Below, piece by piece: positions 44,007 to 53,189 of a stretch of 64,000 nucleotides of DNA. Under the pieces are notes generated by a model that worked only from the letters and a program-made list of their open reading frames with translations, was not told where the DNA came from and did not search any database. Both the position numbers and the translations under genes were made by a program. The first letter of the stretch is position 1, and each line of letters opens with the position of its first letter. The stretch is taken from contig NZ_CP161805.1 in NCBI RefSeq assembly GCF_040801785.1, positions 1-64,000 on the forward strand, written 5' to 3'. This DNA is from Sulfitobacter sp. LCG007. Lineage in GTDB: Bacteria > Pseudomonadota > Alphaproteobacteria > Rhodobacterales > Rhodobacteraceae.

Positions 44007-45233
44007 TCATACCGCCGCGAGGCAATCGCGCAGCCATCCATCCTGGAACGCCACCCGGCTCACCCCTGCCAATCGGATCAGGCGATGCAGTTCGGCCTCG
44101 AAGGCCTGCTGCCGACCCTTGCCCCAGCGCACGCGCGGTTCCGGCCAGAGCGCCCGCACCACAAGCGTGTCCCGGTCGCGAAACGCCTTCATGTCGACGC
44201 GTCCGACGATGCTGTCGCCCTCGAGGATCGGAAAGACATAGTAGCCATAGCGCCGCTTCGCCTCGGGCACGAAGATCTCGATCCGGTAGTCGAAGCCGAA
44301 CAGCCGCAGGGCGCGCCTGCGGTCGCGCAGGGCCGGATCGAAGGGGCTCAGCACCCGCAGGCGCGGTGTCACCGGTCCGCAAATGGCGGGATCATCCGCC
44401 AGACCGGGCCGGGCATAGGCCGCGCGCACCACGCCGTCCGCACCCTCGATCCCGACGGTCTCGAGACGACCGGCGGCAAGTTCCACCGCGCACCAGTCCT
44501 TCGCCTCCTCGACGCTCACATGGCCCCAGAAGGCCGCGATCTCGCCGTGGCTGGCAAAGCCAAGCCGGTCGAGCGCGCCGGAACAGCACCAGTCGATCGT
44601 CTCGGCTTCATCCGGCATCCTGGCGGGATCGCAAAGCGCCTCTTCCAGCACCCTCTCGGTCAGGTCATAGCGCTTGCGGAAATTGTCCCGCCCGACCACG
44701 CAGAGCGCCCCGCTGCGCCAGAGATATTCCAGCGCCGTCTTGGACGGGTGCCATTCCCACCAGCCGCCCCCGTTGCTGCGTTCTTCGCCCTCGCCGAAAT
44801 CCGAAGACGAGACCGGTCCGTTTACCCGGATATGCTCCAGCACATGATCGAAGCGGTGTTCGAAGTCGTGCTGCTGCCAGTCACGGTAGCGCTGCCTGAG
44901 CGCCGCAGCGTCCCGGCAGCGCCGCAGGTGCCACCAGGGATAGTAGGACAGCGGGATGACCGAGGCATCGTGGGTCCAGTGCTCGAACAGCGCGCGGTCG
45001 CGTTCGTGCAATCTCTGCAGCGACCTGGGGCGATAGCTCGGCCGGCGCGAGAAGAGGATAAGGTCATGGGCGCGGGCGACGGTGTTGATGCTGTCGATCT
45101 GCACAAAGCCCAGCCGTTCGATCAGCGCCAGAAGGTCGGCACCCTTCGAGGGACCCTGCGGCACCTCAGCCAGCGCGTGGCGGTCCAGAAAGAGCCGGCG
45201 GGCTTGCGAATTGCCGAGCTTCAGCAGGCTCAT
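44007..45233 (-). CDS. Winged-helix DNA glycosylase of the YcaQ/AlkX type
   Basis: A 408-residue winged-helix protein. The N-terminus (ARRLFLDRHAL; LGFVQIDSINTVARAHDLILFSR) contains the Q-I/V-D segment, which in E. coli YcaQ is part of the catalytic motif for unhooking interstrand cross-links. Three winged helices follow. The ATG overlaps the stop of the LacI-type gene (ATGA), so the two are translationally coupled, an unusual pairing of a sugar-type regulator with a repair enzyme. Confidence 0.85.
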   Translation of the reverse strand: MSLLKLGNSQARRLFLDRHALAEVPQGPSKGADLLALIERLGFVQIDSINTVARAHDLILFSRRPSYRPRSLQRLHERDRALFEHWTHDASVIPLSYYPWWHLRRCRDAAALRQRYRDWQQHDFEHRFDHVLEHIRVNGPVSSSDFGEGEERSNGGGWWEWHPSKTALEYLWRSGALCVVGRDNFRKRYDLTERVLEEALCDPARMPDEAETIDWCCSGALDRLGFASHGEIAAFWGHVSVEEAKDWCAVELAAGRLETVGIEGADGVVRAAYARPGLADDPAICGPVTPRLRVLSPFDPALRDRRRALRLFGFDYRIEIFVPEAKRRYGYYVFPILEGDSIVGRVDMKAFRDRDTLVVRALWPEPRVRWGKGRQQAFEAELHRLIRLAGVSRVAFQDGWLRDCLAAV

Positions 45234-46273
45234 CCGCGGCGGTATCGGCGCAGCGTGTCCCCGTAGGTGATGGTGGGGGTCATGGTGACGAGCACGGGTT
45301 CGGGCGGCGCAGCGCTTTCAGGCTGGCTGCTGCGCTCCAGGATGACCTTCGCCGCCGCTTCGCCGATCTCGCGGCGGCAGGCGTCCATGGTCGCCAGCTT
45401 GCGCGGAAGCCCCTGAAGCAGCTCAACCCCGTTGAAACCCGCAAGCCCGATCCGCCCCGGCACGTCGATGCCCTGTTCGAGCAGGTACAAGAGCCCGCCG
45501 GCGCCGATCATGTCATTGGAGTAATACAGGAAATCCAGATCCGGATTGCGGTCCAGCATGGCTTTCGTCATCTCCCGGCCCTTTGCCAGCGCAGAGCCGC
45601 CGGAATAGAAATCCCGCTCTTCTATCTCGACGCCCTCCGCGGCGAGCCCGTGCGTCAGCCCCTCAAAGCGTTTCCGGGCCCGGTGATCGAGAGGCATCTT
45701 GGTGCCCATGAAGCCGATGCGGGAATAGCCTTCCTTGAGGATCGCCTTCGCCATCTCTCGCCCTGCGCGCCGATGCGATATGCCCACCATGGAATCGACC
45801 GGCTTGCCGTCCGTGTCCATGATCTCGACCACGGGAATGCCCGCGTTCTGAAGCATCGCCCGGCTGGCGTCCGACCGCTCGATCCCCGCGATGATGACAC
45901 CCGAGGGCCGCCACGAGAGCATCTCGTAGAGAACCTGTTCTTCCTTCTCCGGAAGATAGTCCGTCACCCCCACGACCGGCTGCAGGGGCGTGTTCTCGAA
46001 GACACTGTTGATCCCGTTGAATACTTCCGGGAAGACCATGTTCGACAGCGACGGGATGATCACGGCGACGAGGTTCACCCGTTGCGACGCCAGCGATCCG
46101 GCGATCTGGTTCGGAACGTACCCCAGCGTCTTGGCGGTCTGCAGCACCTTCTCGCGCGTCGCCTTCGAGACATCGCCGCTGTTGCGCAACACCCGGCTCA
46201 CGGTCATCTCCGACACCCCGCAGGCCTCGGAGACGTCGCGCAGGGTCAGGGGGCGCTTGCTTGGTCTTGTCAC
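45230..46273 (-). CDS. LacI-family transcriptional regulator, GntR-repressor-like
   Basis: A 347-residue regulator. The N-terminal LacI helix-turn-helix (LTLRDVSEACGVSEMTVSRVLR) and hinge precede a periplasmic-binding-type sensor domain. The overall sequence resembles gluconate-repressor-type members. GTG 46273 is chosen because the DNA-binding domain starts right after it; the frame continues to 46363 without similarity. No sugar operon is adjacent; the coupled gene is a DNA glycosylase. Effector unknown. Confidence 0.85.
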   Translation of the reverse strand: MTRPSKRPLTLRDVSEACGVSEMTVSRVLRNSGDVSKATREKVLQTAKTLGYVPNQIAGSLASQRVNLVAVIIPSLSNMVFPEVFNGINSVFENTPLQPVVGVTDYLPEKEEQVLYEMLSWRPSGVIIAGIERSDASRAMLQNAGIPVVEIMDTDGKPVDSMVGISHRRAGREMAKAILKEGYSRIGFMGTKMPLDHRARKRFEGLTHGLAAEGVEIEERDFYSGGSALAKGREMTKAMLDRNPDLDFLYYSNDMIGAGGLLYLLEQGIDVPGRIGLAGFNGVELLQGLPRKLATMDACRREIGEAAAKVILERSSQPESAAPPEPVLVTMTPTITYGDTLRRYRRG

Positions 46274-46394
46274 TGTCAGGGTCCGTCTTTGGCTTGACCG
46301 GACGTTAACCGTGCGAGGTGGTGCCCGCAAGCAGGCGATGACGGCGTGATAAGCCCATGACAAGGCCTGCCGGGTCCGCTAAACGGACAACGGC

Positions 46395-46471
46395 GGCCCT
46401 GTGGCTCAACAGGATAGAGCAGCCCCCTCCTAAGGGGCAGGTTGCAGGTTCGAATCCTGCCAGGGTCACCA
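46395..46471 (+). tRNA. tRNA-Arg (anticodon CCU)
   Basis: A complete 77-base cloverleaf. The 7-bp acceptor stem GGCCCTG/CAGGGTC has one G-T pair. The D arm is GCTC/GAGC. The anticodon stem GCCCC/GGGGC closes loop CTCCTAA with anticodon CCT, and the T arm GCAGG-TTCGAAT-CCTGC is intact. CCA is encoded. It reads AGG codons. A strong terminator follows. It marks the left edge of the accessory island. Confidence 0.97.
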
Positions 46472-46507
46472 AATATCCATTTGTTGTTGTTGTTCGACAT
46501 CCAAAGG

Positions 46508-46534
46508 CCGTCTTTTCGACAAAAGACGGGTTTT
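46508..46534 (+). terminator. Rho-independent terminator of tRNA-Arg
   Basis: Perfect 9-bp stem CCGTCTTTT/AAAAGACGG with CGAC loop, followed by GTTTTG. It lies 37 bases after the tRNA. Confidence 0.85.
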
Positions 46535-46557
46535 GAACGACCAACGCGTTCTGCTGG

Positions 46558-46821
46558 CGATCTGGCTGCCCTTGCCGGGATACTGCGGTCACATGGGACG
46601 TGCGGGATCAGCCCTGGCCAAGACCTACCGCCTTTTGCAGTACCGGTTCGGCCTCCTGGCGTAGGTAAAGGGGACCGAAGTCCACTCCACCAGGCGAGAA
46701 CGGTTTAACGCCGGCGGCGCGCAGCCGGGCGGTGCAGGTCTGGCGATGGAGGCCGAATTCACTCTGCATGGTCGCGGGGGTCAGGAAGCGGCGGTGGAAT
46801 TTGGCTTCATCGTCCTCAGAG
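46558..46821. repeat. 264-bp direct repeat, copy 1
   Basis: Nearly identical to 53190-53453 at constant offset 6632. At least two single-base differences are visible (46631, 46805). It carries the 3' end of a tniQ-like gene on the minus strand. Copy 1 is cut at 46821 by the IS6 element. Confidence 0.9.
46608..46821 (-). pseudogene. 3' fragment of tniQ-like gene, truncated by IS6
   Basis: Encodes the last about 70 residues of the same protein as 53240-54147 (FHRRFLTPATMQSEFGLHRQTC ... VKPFSPGGVDFGPLYLR in part). The 5' part is missing: sequence similarity stops at the left inverted repeat of the IS6 element, so this copy was truncated by, or rearranged with, that insertion. Confidence 0.8.
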
Positions 46822-47642
46822 GGGACTGTTGCGTTAGCTCTTGTTGTCAGCCAGGTTTTGGCTTTTGAGGTTGAGCATGCCGCGCACATCGCCGTTCAAA
46901 CACCACCGCTTTCCCCGCGAGATCATTCTCTGTGCTGTCCGGTGGTATCTGCGATACCCGCTGTCTTATCAGGATGTGGCCGATCTTCTGGCAGAACGCG
47001 ACATCACGGTTGATCGATCTACGGTGTATCGTTGGGTCCAGAAGTTCGGCCCAGAATTGACCAAGCGCTCCGAGAAGCATCTGCGGCGCGCGAGCGTCGA
47101 CCGGCATGTCGATGAAACCTATATCCGCGTCGGCGGAAAGTGGCGCTACCTCTGGCGCGCGATTGATGCAAATGGCCAGATGGTCGATTTTCGCCTCACC
47201 GCGCGCCGTGATGCGAAGGCGGCCAAAGCCTTTCTCAACAAGGCGATCGAGCGTGTCCGCCGGCATCGGCCCGTTACGATCTGTACCGACAAGGCACAGG
47301 CCTATCGGCGCGTCATCCGCGAGATCAACCACCGCTATGACCCGCATTTCGACAGCATCCGGCATATCGACCGGAAATGGCGTAACAACCGGATCGAAAG
47401 CGATCATGCGGCGATGAAGCGGCTGCTGGGATATCGGCAAAGCTTCCGCTCACTCCGAACGGCCAAGGCGACCCTCAGCGGTCTCGAGACGATCCGGACC
47501 ATCAAACGCGGCCACATCCATGACAAACAACCTGGTGTCCTTGGCGAGATCGCGTTTATCGACGGCCTCTTCAGCGCCACCGCATGACATCGAGAGATGA
47601 AAGAGCTCGCGACTGTACTCATCCGATTAACGCAACAGTCCC
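46822..47642 (+). mobile_element. IS6-family insertion sequence, intact
   Basis: 821 bp bounded by perfect 15-bp terminal inverted repeats GGGACTGTTGCGTTA / TAACGCAACAGTCCC, with one transposase gene filling it; IS26-like size. The 8 bases outside each end (CCTCAGAG on the left, GGTTGACA on the right) do not match, so there is no target duplication, as expected when an IS6 element has mediated a deletion or cointegrate. Confidence 0.93.
46877..47587 (+). CDS. IS6-family transposase
   Basis: DDE transposase of 236 residues. A helix-turn-helix region (YQDVADLLAERDITVDRSTVYRWVQKF) precedes the catalytic core. The first Asp lies in HVDETYIRVGGKWRYLWRAID, the second in TICTDKAQAYRR, and the Glu in NNRIESDHAAMKRLLG. 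Full length and no internal stops, so it may be active. ATG 46877 gives the family start MPRTSPFKHHRFP; a longer frame from 46841 reaches toward the terminal repeat and is less likely. Confidence 0.95.
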   Translation: MPRTSPFKHHRFPREIILCAVRWYLRYPLSYQDVADLLAERDITVDRSTVYRWVQKFGPELTKRSEKHLRRASVDRHVDETYIRVGGKWRYLWRAIDANGQMVDFRLTARRDAKAAKAFLNKAIERVRRHRPVTICTDKAQAYRRVIREINHRYDPHFDSIRHIDRKWRNNRIESDHAAMKRLLGYRQSFRSLRTAKATLSGLETIRTIKRGHIHDKQPGVLGEIAFIDGLFSATA

Positions 47643-47755
47643 GGTTGACAACCACGTTCGCATCTTTCAACCATGCGTTGAGGTCTATTTTGGAAAGTGC
47701 ACAGGTCAGTGGCGGTCCTAGTTTCTAAATCCATAAGTAGCGATATCGGTGTCCC

Positions 47756-48229
47756 GTGAACGCTATTACCTACGCAATACTATTCGCAATGCCCCTATTC
47801 AGCGGCTCGGCATCCGCTCAGAACGAAGGCAGTCCATATACCCCTCAAAGAATCGCAGACTGCTCACAAATGATTCCAGAATCTAATAAAGTACGAATAG
47901 ACTGGGATGAAATTGGCAGCCTAAAAGCGCTGGAAAGCTGCATTTATAGCGTGGCAGCTGATTTGTCTGACAAAGAAGCGCTTAACGATTTTCTCATAGA
48001 AAGCGGTTTCGATACCCTTCAGATAATGCTTGTTGATGTGGCAGTAATGAAGAATGGGTATAATCAAGATGGGCCAGGATGGCGTCTATCAGGAACACAA
48101 CCTAGAACTAAAATTCAGATGAAGATGGGGCTCATAAATAGTTTTTTGGTTCATAGCCTGTCGGTAGGGATAATTCTAGATGAGAACCAGACCCCGATCA
48201 AAGTGAGCGCAACATTCACTAGAACTTAA
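47756..48229 (+). CDS. Small secreted protein of unknown function
   Basis: A 157-residue protein with GTG start, a signal peptide ending near SGSASA-QN, and a mature part of about 135 residues with two Cys (in IADCSQM and ESCIYSV). I recognise no family. Codon use is AT-rich compared with the chromosome, indicating recent acquisition. The stop lies inside the ribosome-binding region of the RTX gene (AAGGAG at 48228-48233), so the two are surely co-transcribed. Being periplasmic and next to a large secreted protein, it could be an immunity or accessory protein; that is inference. Confidence 0.7.
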   Translation: MNAITYAILFAMPLFSGSASAQNEGSPYTPQRIADCSQMIPESNKVRIDWDEIGSLKALESCIYSVAADLSDKEALNDFLIESGFDTLQIMLVDVAVMKNGYNQDGPGWRLSGTQPRTKIQMKMGLINSFLVHSLSVGIILDENQTPIKVSATFTRT

Positions 48230-48243
48230 GGAGTAAAATACGA

Positions 48244-51200
48244 ATGCCGAAAATTATGCTTGCAGGCAACTACATTTCGGGCTCTTCGGCGTACCCTGGC
48301 GAAAGTGAGTGGGGGGCATCTGGCTTTAGTTTTAGTCGATGGATCAAGTCAGCTTGAGATAGAAGTACAAGCTCCAAATATCGCCACTATTGGCTTTGGG
48401 GGTGATTTTCAATATCCGGAGATCCGAGATCACCTTACTAACACCCCAAATATCGATGAAGAGGATGGGTACGCAACCGCCGACATTGAGCTAAAGGACG
48501 GGCAGACTGCCACAGGCATTTGGAACATACTCTCTCAAATACATGGTCAATTTTCAAATAACTTTAACAGTATTGATTATAACACATACCAAAACAGTAA
48601 CTCTTATGCCACCACTCTTCTTTGGGCGGTTGGAATTGATCCATTTACGTATATTCCAGGCGCGACTCCCGAATGGGTTCAGGACGGTTTCCCTGGCGAT
48701 ACCACGAACTTGTTAACCGATCAGCAGGGAAGCGGAGAGCAAATCTACCTTACACTTACCGGTTCCAACGAGGTAGACCATTTTAGGACTGGGGATGGAA
48801 ATGACACCCTTAATGGGGGAGGTGGTAATGATATTCTGAATGGCGGAGGTGGTAATGATCAAATCAATGGCGGTGCGGGCGATGACACTCTGGTCATCGA
48901 TATTGACGACACCACTGTTTCTGGTGGTGCTGATTTCGACACGGCCTATCTGACCGGCACCGACCACTACACCATCGACATGGCTCAAATGGAGGTTGAG
49001 GCCGTGATCGGTGGCGGAGGCAACGATACTATCATTGCTCTGATCGAAGATGACAGCGACCCGAATACCTCCAGTTTCGGCAGCGATGGCCATCTGATCC
49101 TGGCAGGTGGTCAAGGCGCTGACCGGTTGGTTGTGACATACGAAGATGTGTCTGGCGGATCATTCCCACTTGTCCCGCTACAACAGCCGGATCATTTGCC
49201 CGTGTACTTTGGTGGTGAAGGGGCGGACACATTCGTCATTGATGCAGGCGCAGGCATTCTTGTCATCGAAGCTGATATCACAGAAGCAAATGTCTCCAAC
49301 TTTTCGCTGGCCGCCCTCGGATACAGCTTCGATCTCAGCCAGTTCGGCGCGGTGATCATCAACCCCGACGCGAGCGACATGATCGAGCTGCATTATGAAA
49401 CGCAGTACGGCGTTGAGGATGTTCTGTTGAACGTCGGTAGTTTTGGAGACCACGGAACTTACGGATACGACAGTTTCATCAACCCATTTTTCGATGGCAC
49501 AGGCTCTCCCAGTGGCTCCTTTGTTTATGGGGGCAGCACGAATATCTTTGGAGGGGGCAACATCGAGATCTTCGGGAACCTCGCATCTGTGGATGGAATC
49601 CCGGCACCTGAGTATCAAGATTTCGATGGCAATGTTTACCTCAACGGGTCGGGCTGGTTCATGGCAGGCGGAACGGTAAGCGGCACCCAAATACAGACGA
49701 CTGGCGGGATGTTCAGCGTAACACTTGGTACAGAAGACAATGATATCTTTAACGGCACCGCTGGATCAGATTGGTTCGTCGCAAGTGGAGGCTCAGACAC
49801 TTACAATGGCTCAGGAGGTGGTTTCCAAAGCTTCGCTGCCGGAACAGCAGAATCTTCCGCTTCAAACAATGTTGAAACCGATCGTGTAAGCTATGGCGGA
49901 TCATCCGCTGGCGTGACGGTGAACCTTGCGACTGGTGTGGGTGCTGGCGGTTTGGCCGAAGGTGATACTTATACCGATATCGAAGACATATCAGGCTCGG
50001 CCTATGCCGACACGCTGATCGGGAACGATGCCGCAAACACCTTCTATGGTGGGAATGGCTCCGATGTCCTTTCGGGTGGGGCAAATGATGACGTTTTGCA
50101 GGGCGGCGCTGGTGACGATGTTCTGACCGGAGGTGCGGGGAACGATACGCTTATCGGCGGCAGAGATACCGATACCGCTGTATTTAACATCGATTTCGCC
50201 GAAGCGACTATCAGTGTCTTGGGCGAACGTCTGGTTGTAGTCAGCGCATCCGAAGGCACGGACTTGGTCGAGAGCGATGTTGAGTACCTGGCATTTAAGG
50301 ACATCACCTACAGTTTTGCAGAACTGCTTGGAAATTCGAACAGGGCACCGCTTTCTGCACCGGACACCTTGACGGTTGGCGAAAATCAGGTCGCAGAAAT
50401 CGATGTCATTGCCAACGACAGCGACGCGGACGGTGACCCATTGACGCTAACAAGGGTTGGAGGCCAGGCAATCAGTCTCGGCAATCCGGTCACGCTGATG
50501 TCCGGCGCAATCGTAAGCCTGCTGCCCAATGGCGCACTCAGTTACGATCCCAATGGGGCATTCGAGAGCCTCGGGACCGACGAAACCGCATCCGACATTT
50601 TCAGCTACACGGTTTCCGATGGCCAGGGCGGTATCACTGATGGAACGCTTTCTGTCACCATCGAAGGATTCACGCCACCGCCTCCAAACGAAAACCCAAT
50701 CGCAACGGACGATATCGCAACGATTGAGGCTGGCGGTTGGGCCCTCATCGATGTTCTGGCCAACGACACCGATGCAGACGGCGATGCACTGATCGTCAGC
50801 TCGGTATCGGGCGCGACCAATGGCACCGCCGTCATCGAAGCCGGCCAAGTGCGCTACACCGCCAATGCAGGGTTTGTCGGAGAGGAAACCCTGACCTACG
50901 AAATCAGCGACGGTCAGGGCGGCACGGCAACGGGCAGCGTTACAATTACTGTCAATCCCGCCACAGGACCCGTGGGCAACCAGACGGGAACGTCAGGGGT
51001 GGATGTGTATTATCACACCATCGGGAACGGATCGTATTCAATCCAGGATCTGTCCTATGATGCCTCGGTCAATGACAGGCTGGTATTTACCGACCAGAAT
51101 GCGTCCGACGTCACCTTCGTCCAGAACGCGGGGGAAGACCTGCTGATCACCACCAGCGCTGGCGAGGTCATCACCATCATCGACCACTTCGATGGTACCT

Positions 51201-51899
51201 ATGAAGACATGGAGCTGATCGAGTTCGCAGACGGCACCGTGCTCGATGCACAGGCCATCCGTGACAAGTCTGTCTCCGACATGAAGGCCACGGGTGCGGT
51301 CATCGGATCGAACCAGTCCGAGACCTACACCCACGCGCTCGGCGATGGCTCCTTCCATCCAGGAGGACAGCTATTCCAATCACGACCGCCTGATCTTCAC
51401 GGATGTGAATGCGGATGATGTGACCTTTGCCCAGAATGCCGGTGACGATCTGGTGATCACCATGAGCAACGGCGAGACGATCACGATCCTCGATCACTTC
51501 GCCAACTATAGCGAAGACATGGGCTATATCGAATTCGCCGATGGTACCACGCTGGGGTCAAAGGCCATCCGGGATAAGAAGGTCGCGGATATGAAGGAAA
51601 CTGGCGCCGTCATCGGGTCGGAGCACATGGAAACCTACCGTCATACCCTTGGCGATGGCTCCTACTCGATCCGGGACTTCTCTTACAACGCAGGCGTAAT
51701 TGACACCTTCGTCTTCACAGACGCGAACCAGGAAGATGTCACATTCAGCCAGAACGCGGACCAGGATCTGATCATGACGCTGATGAACGACGAGGAGATC
51801 ACCATCATCGACCACTTCAAGAACAGCAATCTGGACATGGAGCAGTTCATCTTTGCCGATGGCACCACGCTGGCCGCAAACGAACTCATTCTGGTCTAA
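48244..51899 (+). pseudogene. RTX-type secreted calcium-binding protein, broken by two frameshifts
   Basis: ATG 48244 follows AAGGAG and begins MPKIMLAGNYISGSSAYPG without a signal peptide, as in type I-secreted proteins. At the G6 tract 48311-48316 the frame must drop one base to continue into GHLALVLVDGSSQLEIEVQ; as read, the first frame stops at 48355. The long frame then runs to 51418. It has an N-terminal domain with NSNSYATTLLW, RTX nonapeptides (GGGGNDILNGGGGND; near 48790-48900 and 50050-50160), two cadherin-like/VCBS-like modules (about 50380-50960), and C-terminal units of about 105 residues, three in tandem, of the hemolysin-calcium-binding-related type. A two-base loss near 51351-51359 breaks the second unit; the frame ending at 51899 supplies the rest. 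About 1,215 codons if restored. Confidence 0.8.
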
Positions 51900-51910
51900 G
51901 TAGCGAGTCG

Positions 51911-51938
51911 CCCGAAGGCGCAATCGTGCGCCTTCGGG
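51911..51938 (+). terminator. Terminator-like hairpin after the RTX gene
   Basis: Perfect 12-bp stem CCCGAAGGCGCA/TGCGCCTTCGGG with ATCG loop, 12 bases after the RTX stop. No T tract follows. Confidence 0.7.
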
Positions 51939-52258
51939 TGAAGTGACCCCAGCATTTCAAACGAATTTGCAGCGTTTATATACTTTCAAAAAGGAAGAAA
52001 TTTCGGAATTTTCTAGGTGTTCGGTCCCGGCATCTGGTGGATCGGGTTCAAGATGAATCTGTCCGGCTCTGATGTCCAGATCTTGCAGATGTACTCGTAG
52101 GGTGTGAGCCCGTTGAGGGTCTTGAGCCGACGCGCGAAGTTGTGTGCTGCTATGAAGTCCGAGAGGTGCGTTCGCAGCTGATCATGGCTGTCGTAGTGGA
52201 AGCGTTTGACGGTGGCCTCTTTAATCGAGCGGTTCATCCGCTCGACCTGTCCGTTTGT

Positions 52259-52300
52259 CGGGAAAACAGTCCCCCGGACTGTTTTCTGACCCTCCAAACT
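52259..52300. repeat. Palindromic mini-insertion D in IS481 gene
   Basis: Extra bases between the codons for NHPW and TNGQ. Contains a perfect 11-bp stem GAAAACAGTCC/GGACTGTTTTC (52263-52273, 52277-52287) with CCC loop. Confidence 0.7.
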
Positions 52301-52335
52301 CCAAGGATGGTTGGGCTTGGTCAGCCAGTGCTCGA

Positions 52336-52382
52336 TCCCGCTCGACCATTTTCCTCGGACCAATGGCGGACAAGGTCTCGCC
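52336..52382. repeat. Palindromic mini-insertion C in IS481 gene
   Basis: Extra bases between MICE and IEH codons. Stem CCATT/AATGG (52346-52350, 52362-52366) around TTCCTCGGACC. Shares CTCGGACC followed by ATGGCG with insertion A. Confidence 0.6.
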
Positions 52383-52647
52383 CTCACAGATCATGGCGAA
52401 ACGCATGGGCCGGGAATACACGGTGTTCCGGTTCCGGGGCTGCTCAGCGAACTGAATGCCGTTGTCGGTGAGAATGGTGTGGACCCGATATGGCACGGCT
52501 TCGAGCATGTGTTGCAGGAACTCCCAGGCCGTCTTTCTGTCTGCCTTCTCGACGAGCTGGGTCACGGCAAACTTGCTCGTGCGGTCGATGCCGACGAAGA
52601 GATAGAGCTTGCCTTCGGCGGTTTGCGCCTCGGCGATGTCGATGTGG

Positions 52648-52692
52648 AGTGAGGCGGAAAAGACATCGTGGATGGACCCGCGATGTCCCGCC
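52648..52692. repeat. Palindromic mini-insertion B in IS481 gene
   Basis: Extra bases between the PIGF and HIDIAE codons. Stem GACATCG/CGATGTC (52662-52668, 52681-52687), extended by GGCGG/CCGCC; the loop contains GGACC. Confidence 0.65.
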
Positions 52693-52766
52693 GAACCCGA
52701 TCGGATACCGTTTGAACTTCGACCGCTTCGGCTTGTCGCCCTCGACGTCAGGCAGGCGCGAGATGC

Positions 52767-52808
52767 ATTCGCCATCGTCGCTCGGACCGATGGCGCGACA
52801 TGGCTCAT
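52767..52808. repeat. Palindromic mini-insertion A in IS481 gene
   Basis: Extra bases just after the CLQR codons. Stem CGCCATCG/CGATGGCG (52770-52777, 52788-52795) with a loop containing CTCGGAC. Confidence 0.65.
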
Positions 52809-53189
52809 CGCTGCAGGCATCGATGCAGCGCTGATCGCGTCAGGTGCGGGATGGACGGCTGGAGGGCATAGAGACAGTCATCAAGCGGCAGCAGCCTGTG
52901 GCGCCGAAACGCGACCATGGCCGCCTCCTCCGGTTCGGTCAGAACCGTCGAGCGTGGCTCCTTAGGCCCGGTCTTCACATCCTCGACCGTCGACCGTTTG
53001 CGCCATTTGGCCACCGTCTTCGGATTGATGCCCAGTTCTCGGCTCAGCGCCGCGGGCGAGGATTGCGATCGCTGTATTGCAGCTCTGACAGCGTGCGTGG
53101 TCGTAGCGCTGCCATGACGAACTTGTCCCATAGGGCATCCTTCCATTCCTTCGAAAGGATCACACCATCAAACCGTGGGATCAAACAGT

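Larger units (their letters stand above)
52013..53131 (-). pseudogene. IS481-family transposase, disrupted by four short insertions
   Basis: Reading from MGQVRHGSATTTHAV (53131), the N-terminal helix-turn-helix (LSRELGINPKTVAKWRKR) is intact up to LHRCLQR. The rest is recovered in pieces: HIDIAEAQTAEGKLYLFVGIDRTSKFAV, TILTDNGIQFAEQPRNRNT, IEH-LTKPNHPW and NGQVERMNRSIKEATVKRFHY, ending KIWTSEPDRFILNPIHQMPG. These are in family order with D-D-E residues present. Between pieces, at four places, 40-46 extra bases replace the few expected; three shift the frame and the last (at NHPW) adds 14 codons in frame. Family length would be about 310-320 residues. Confidence 0.85.
52013..53187 (-). mobile_element. 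IS481-family insertion sequence, degenerate
   Basis: About 1.17 kb carrying one transposase gene on the minus strand. Imperfect terminal inverted repeats: TGTTCGGTCCCGG at 52018 and, on the other strand, TGTTTGATCCCAC ending at 53187. The transposase stop lies at 52013-52015, so the exact left end is uncertain by a few bases. The right end abuts copy 2 of the 264-bp repeat. No target duplication seen. Confidence 0.75.

Noticed and set aside
48780-48900. Short tandem G/A-rich repeats that could be taken for a CRISPR or satellite
   Set aside because: They encode RTX nonapeptides (GGxGxD type) in frame; a protein repeat, not an array.
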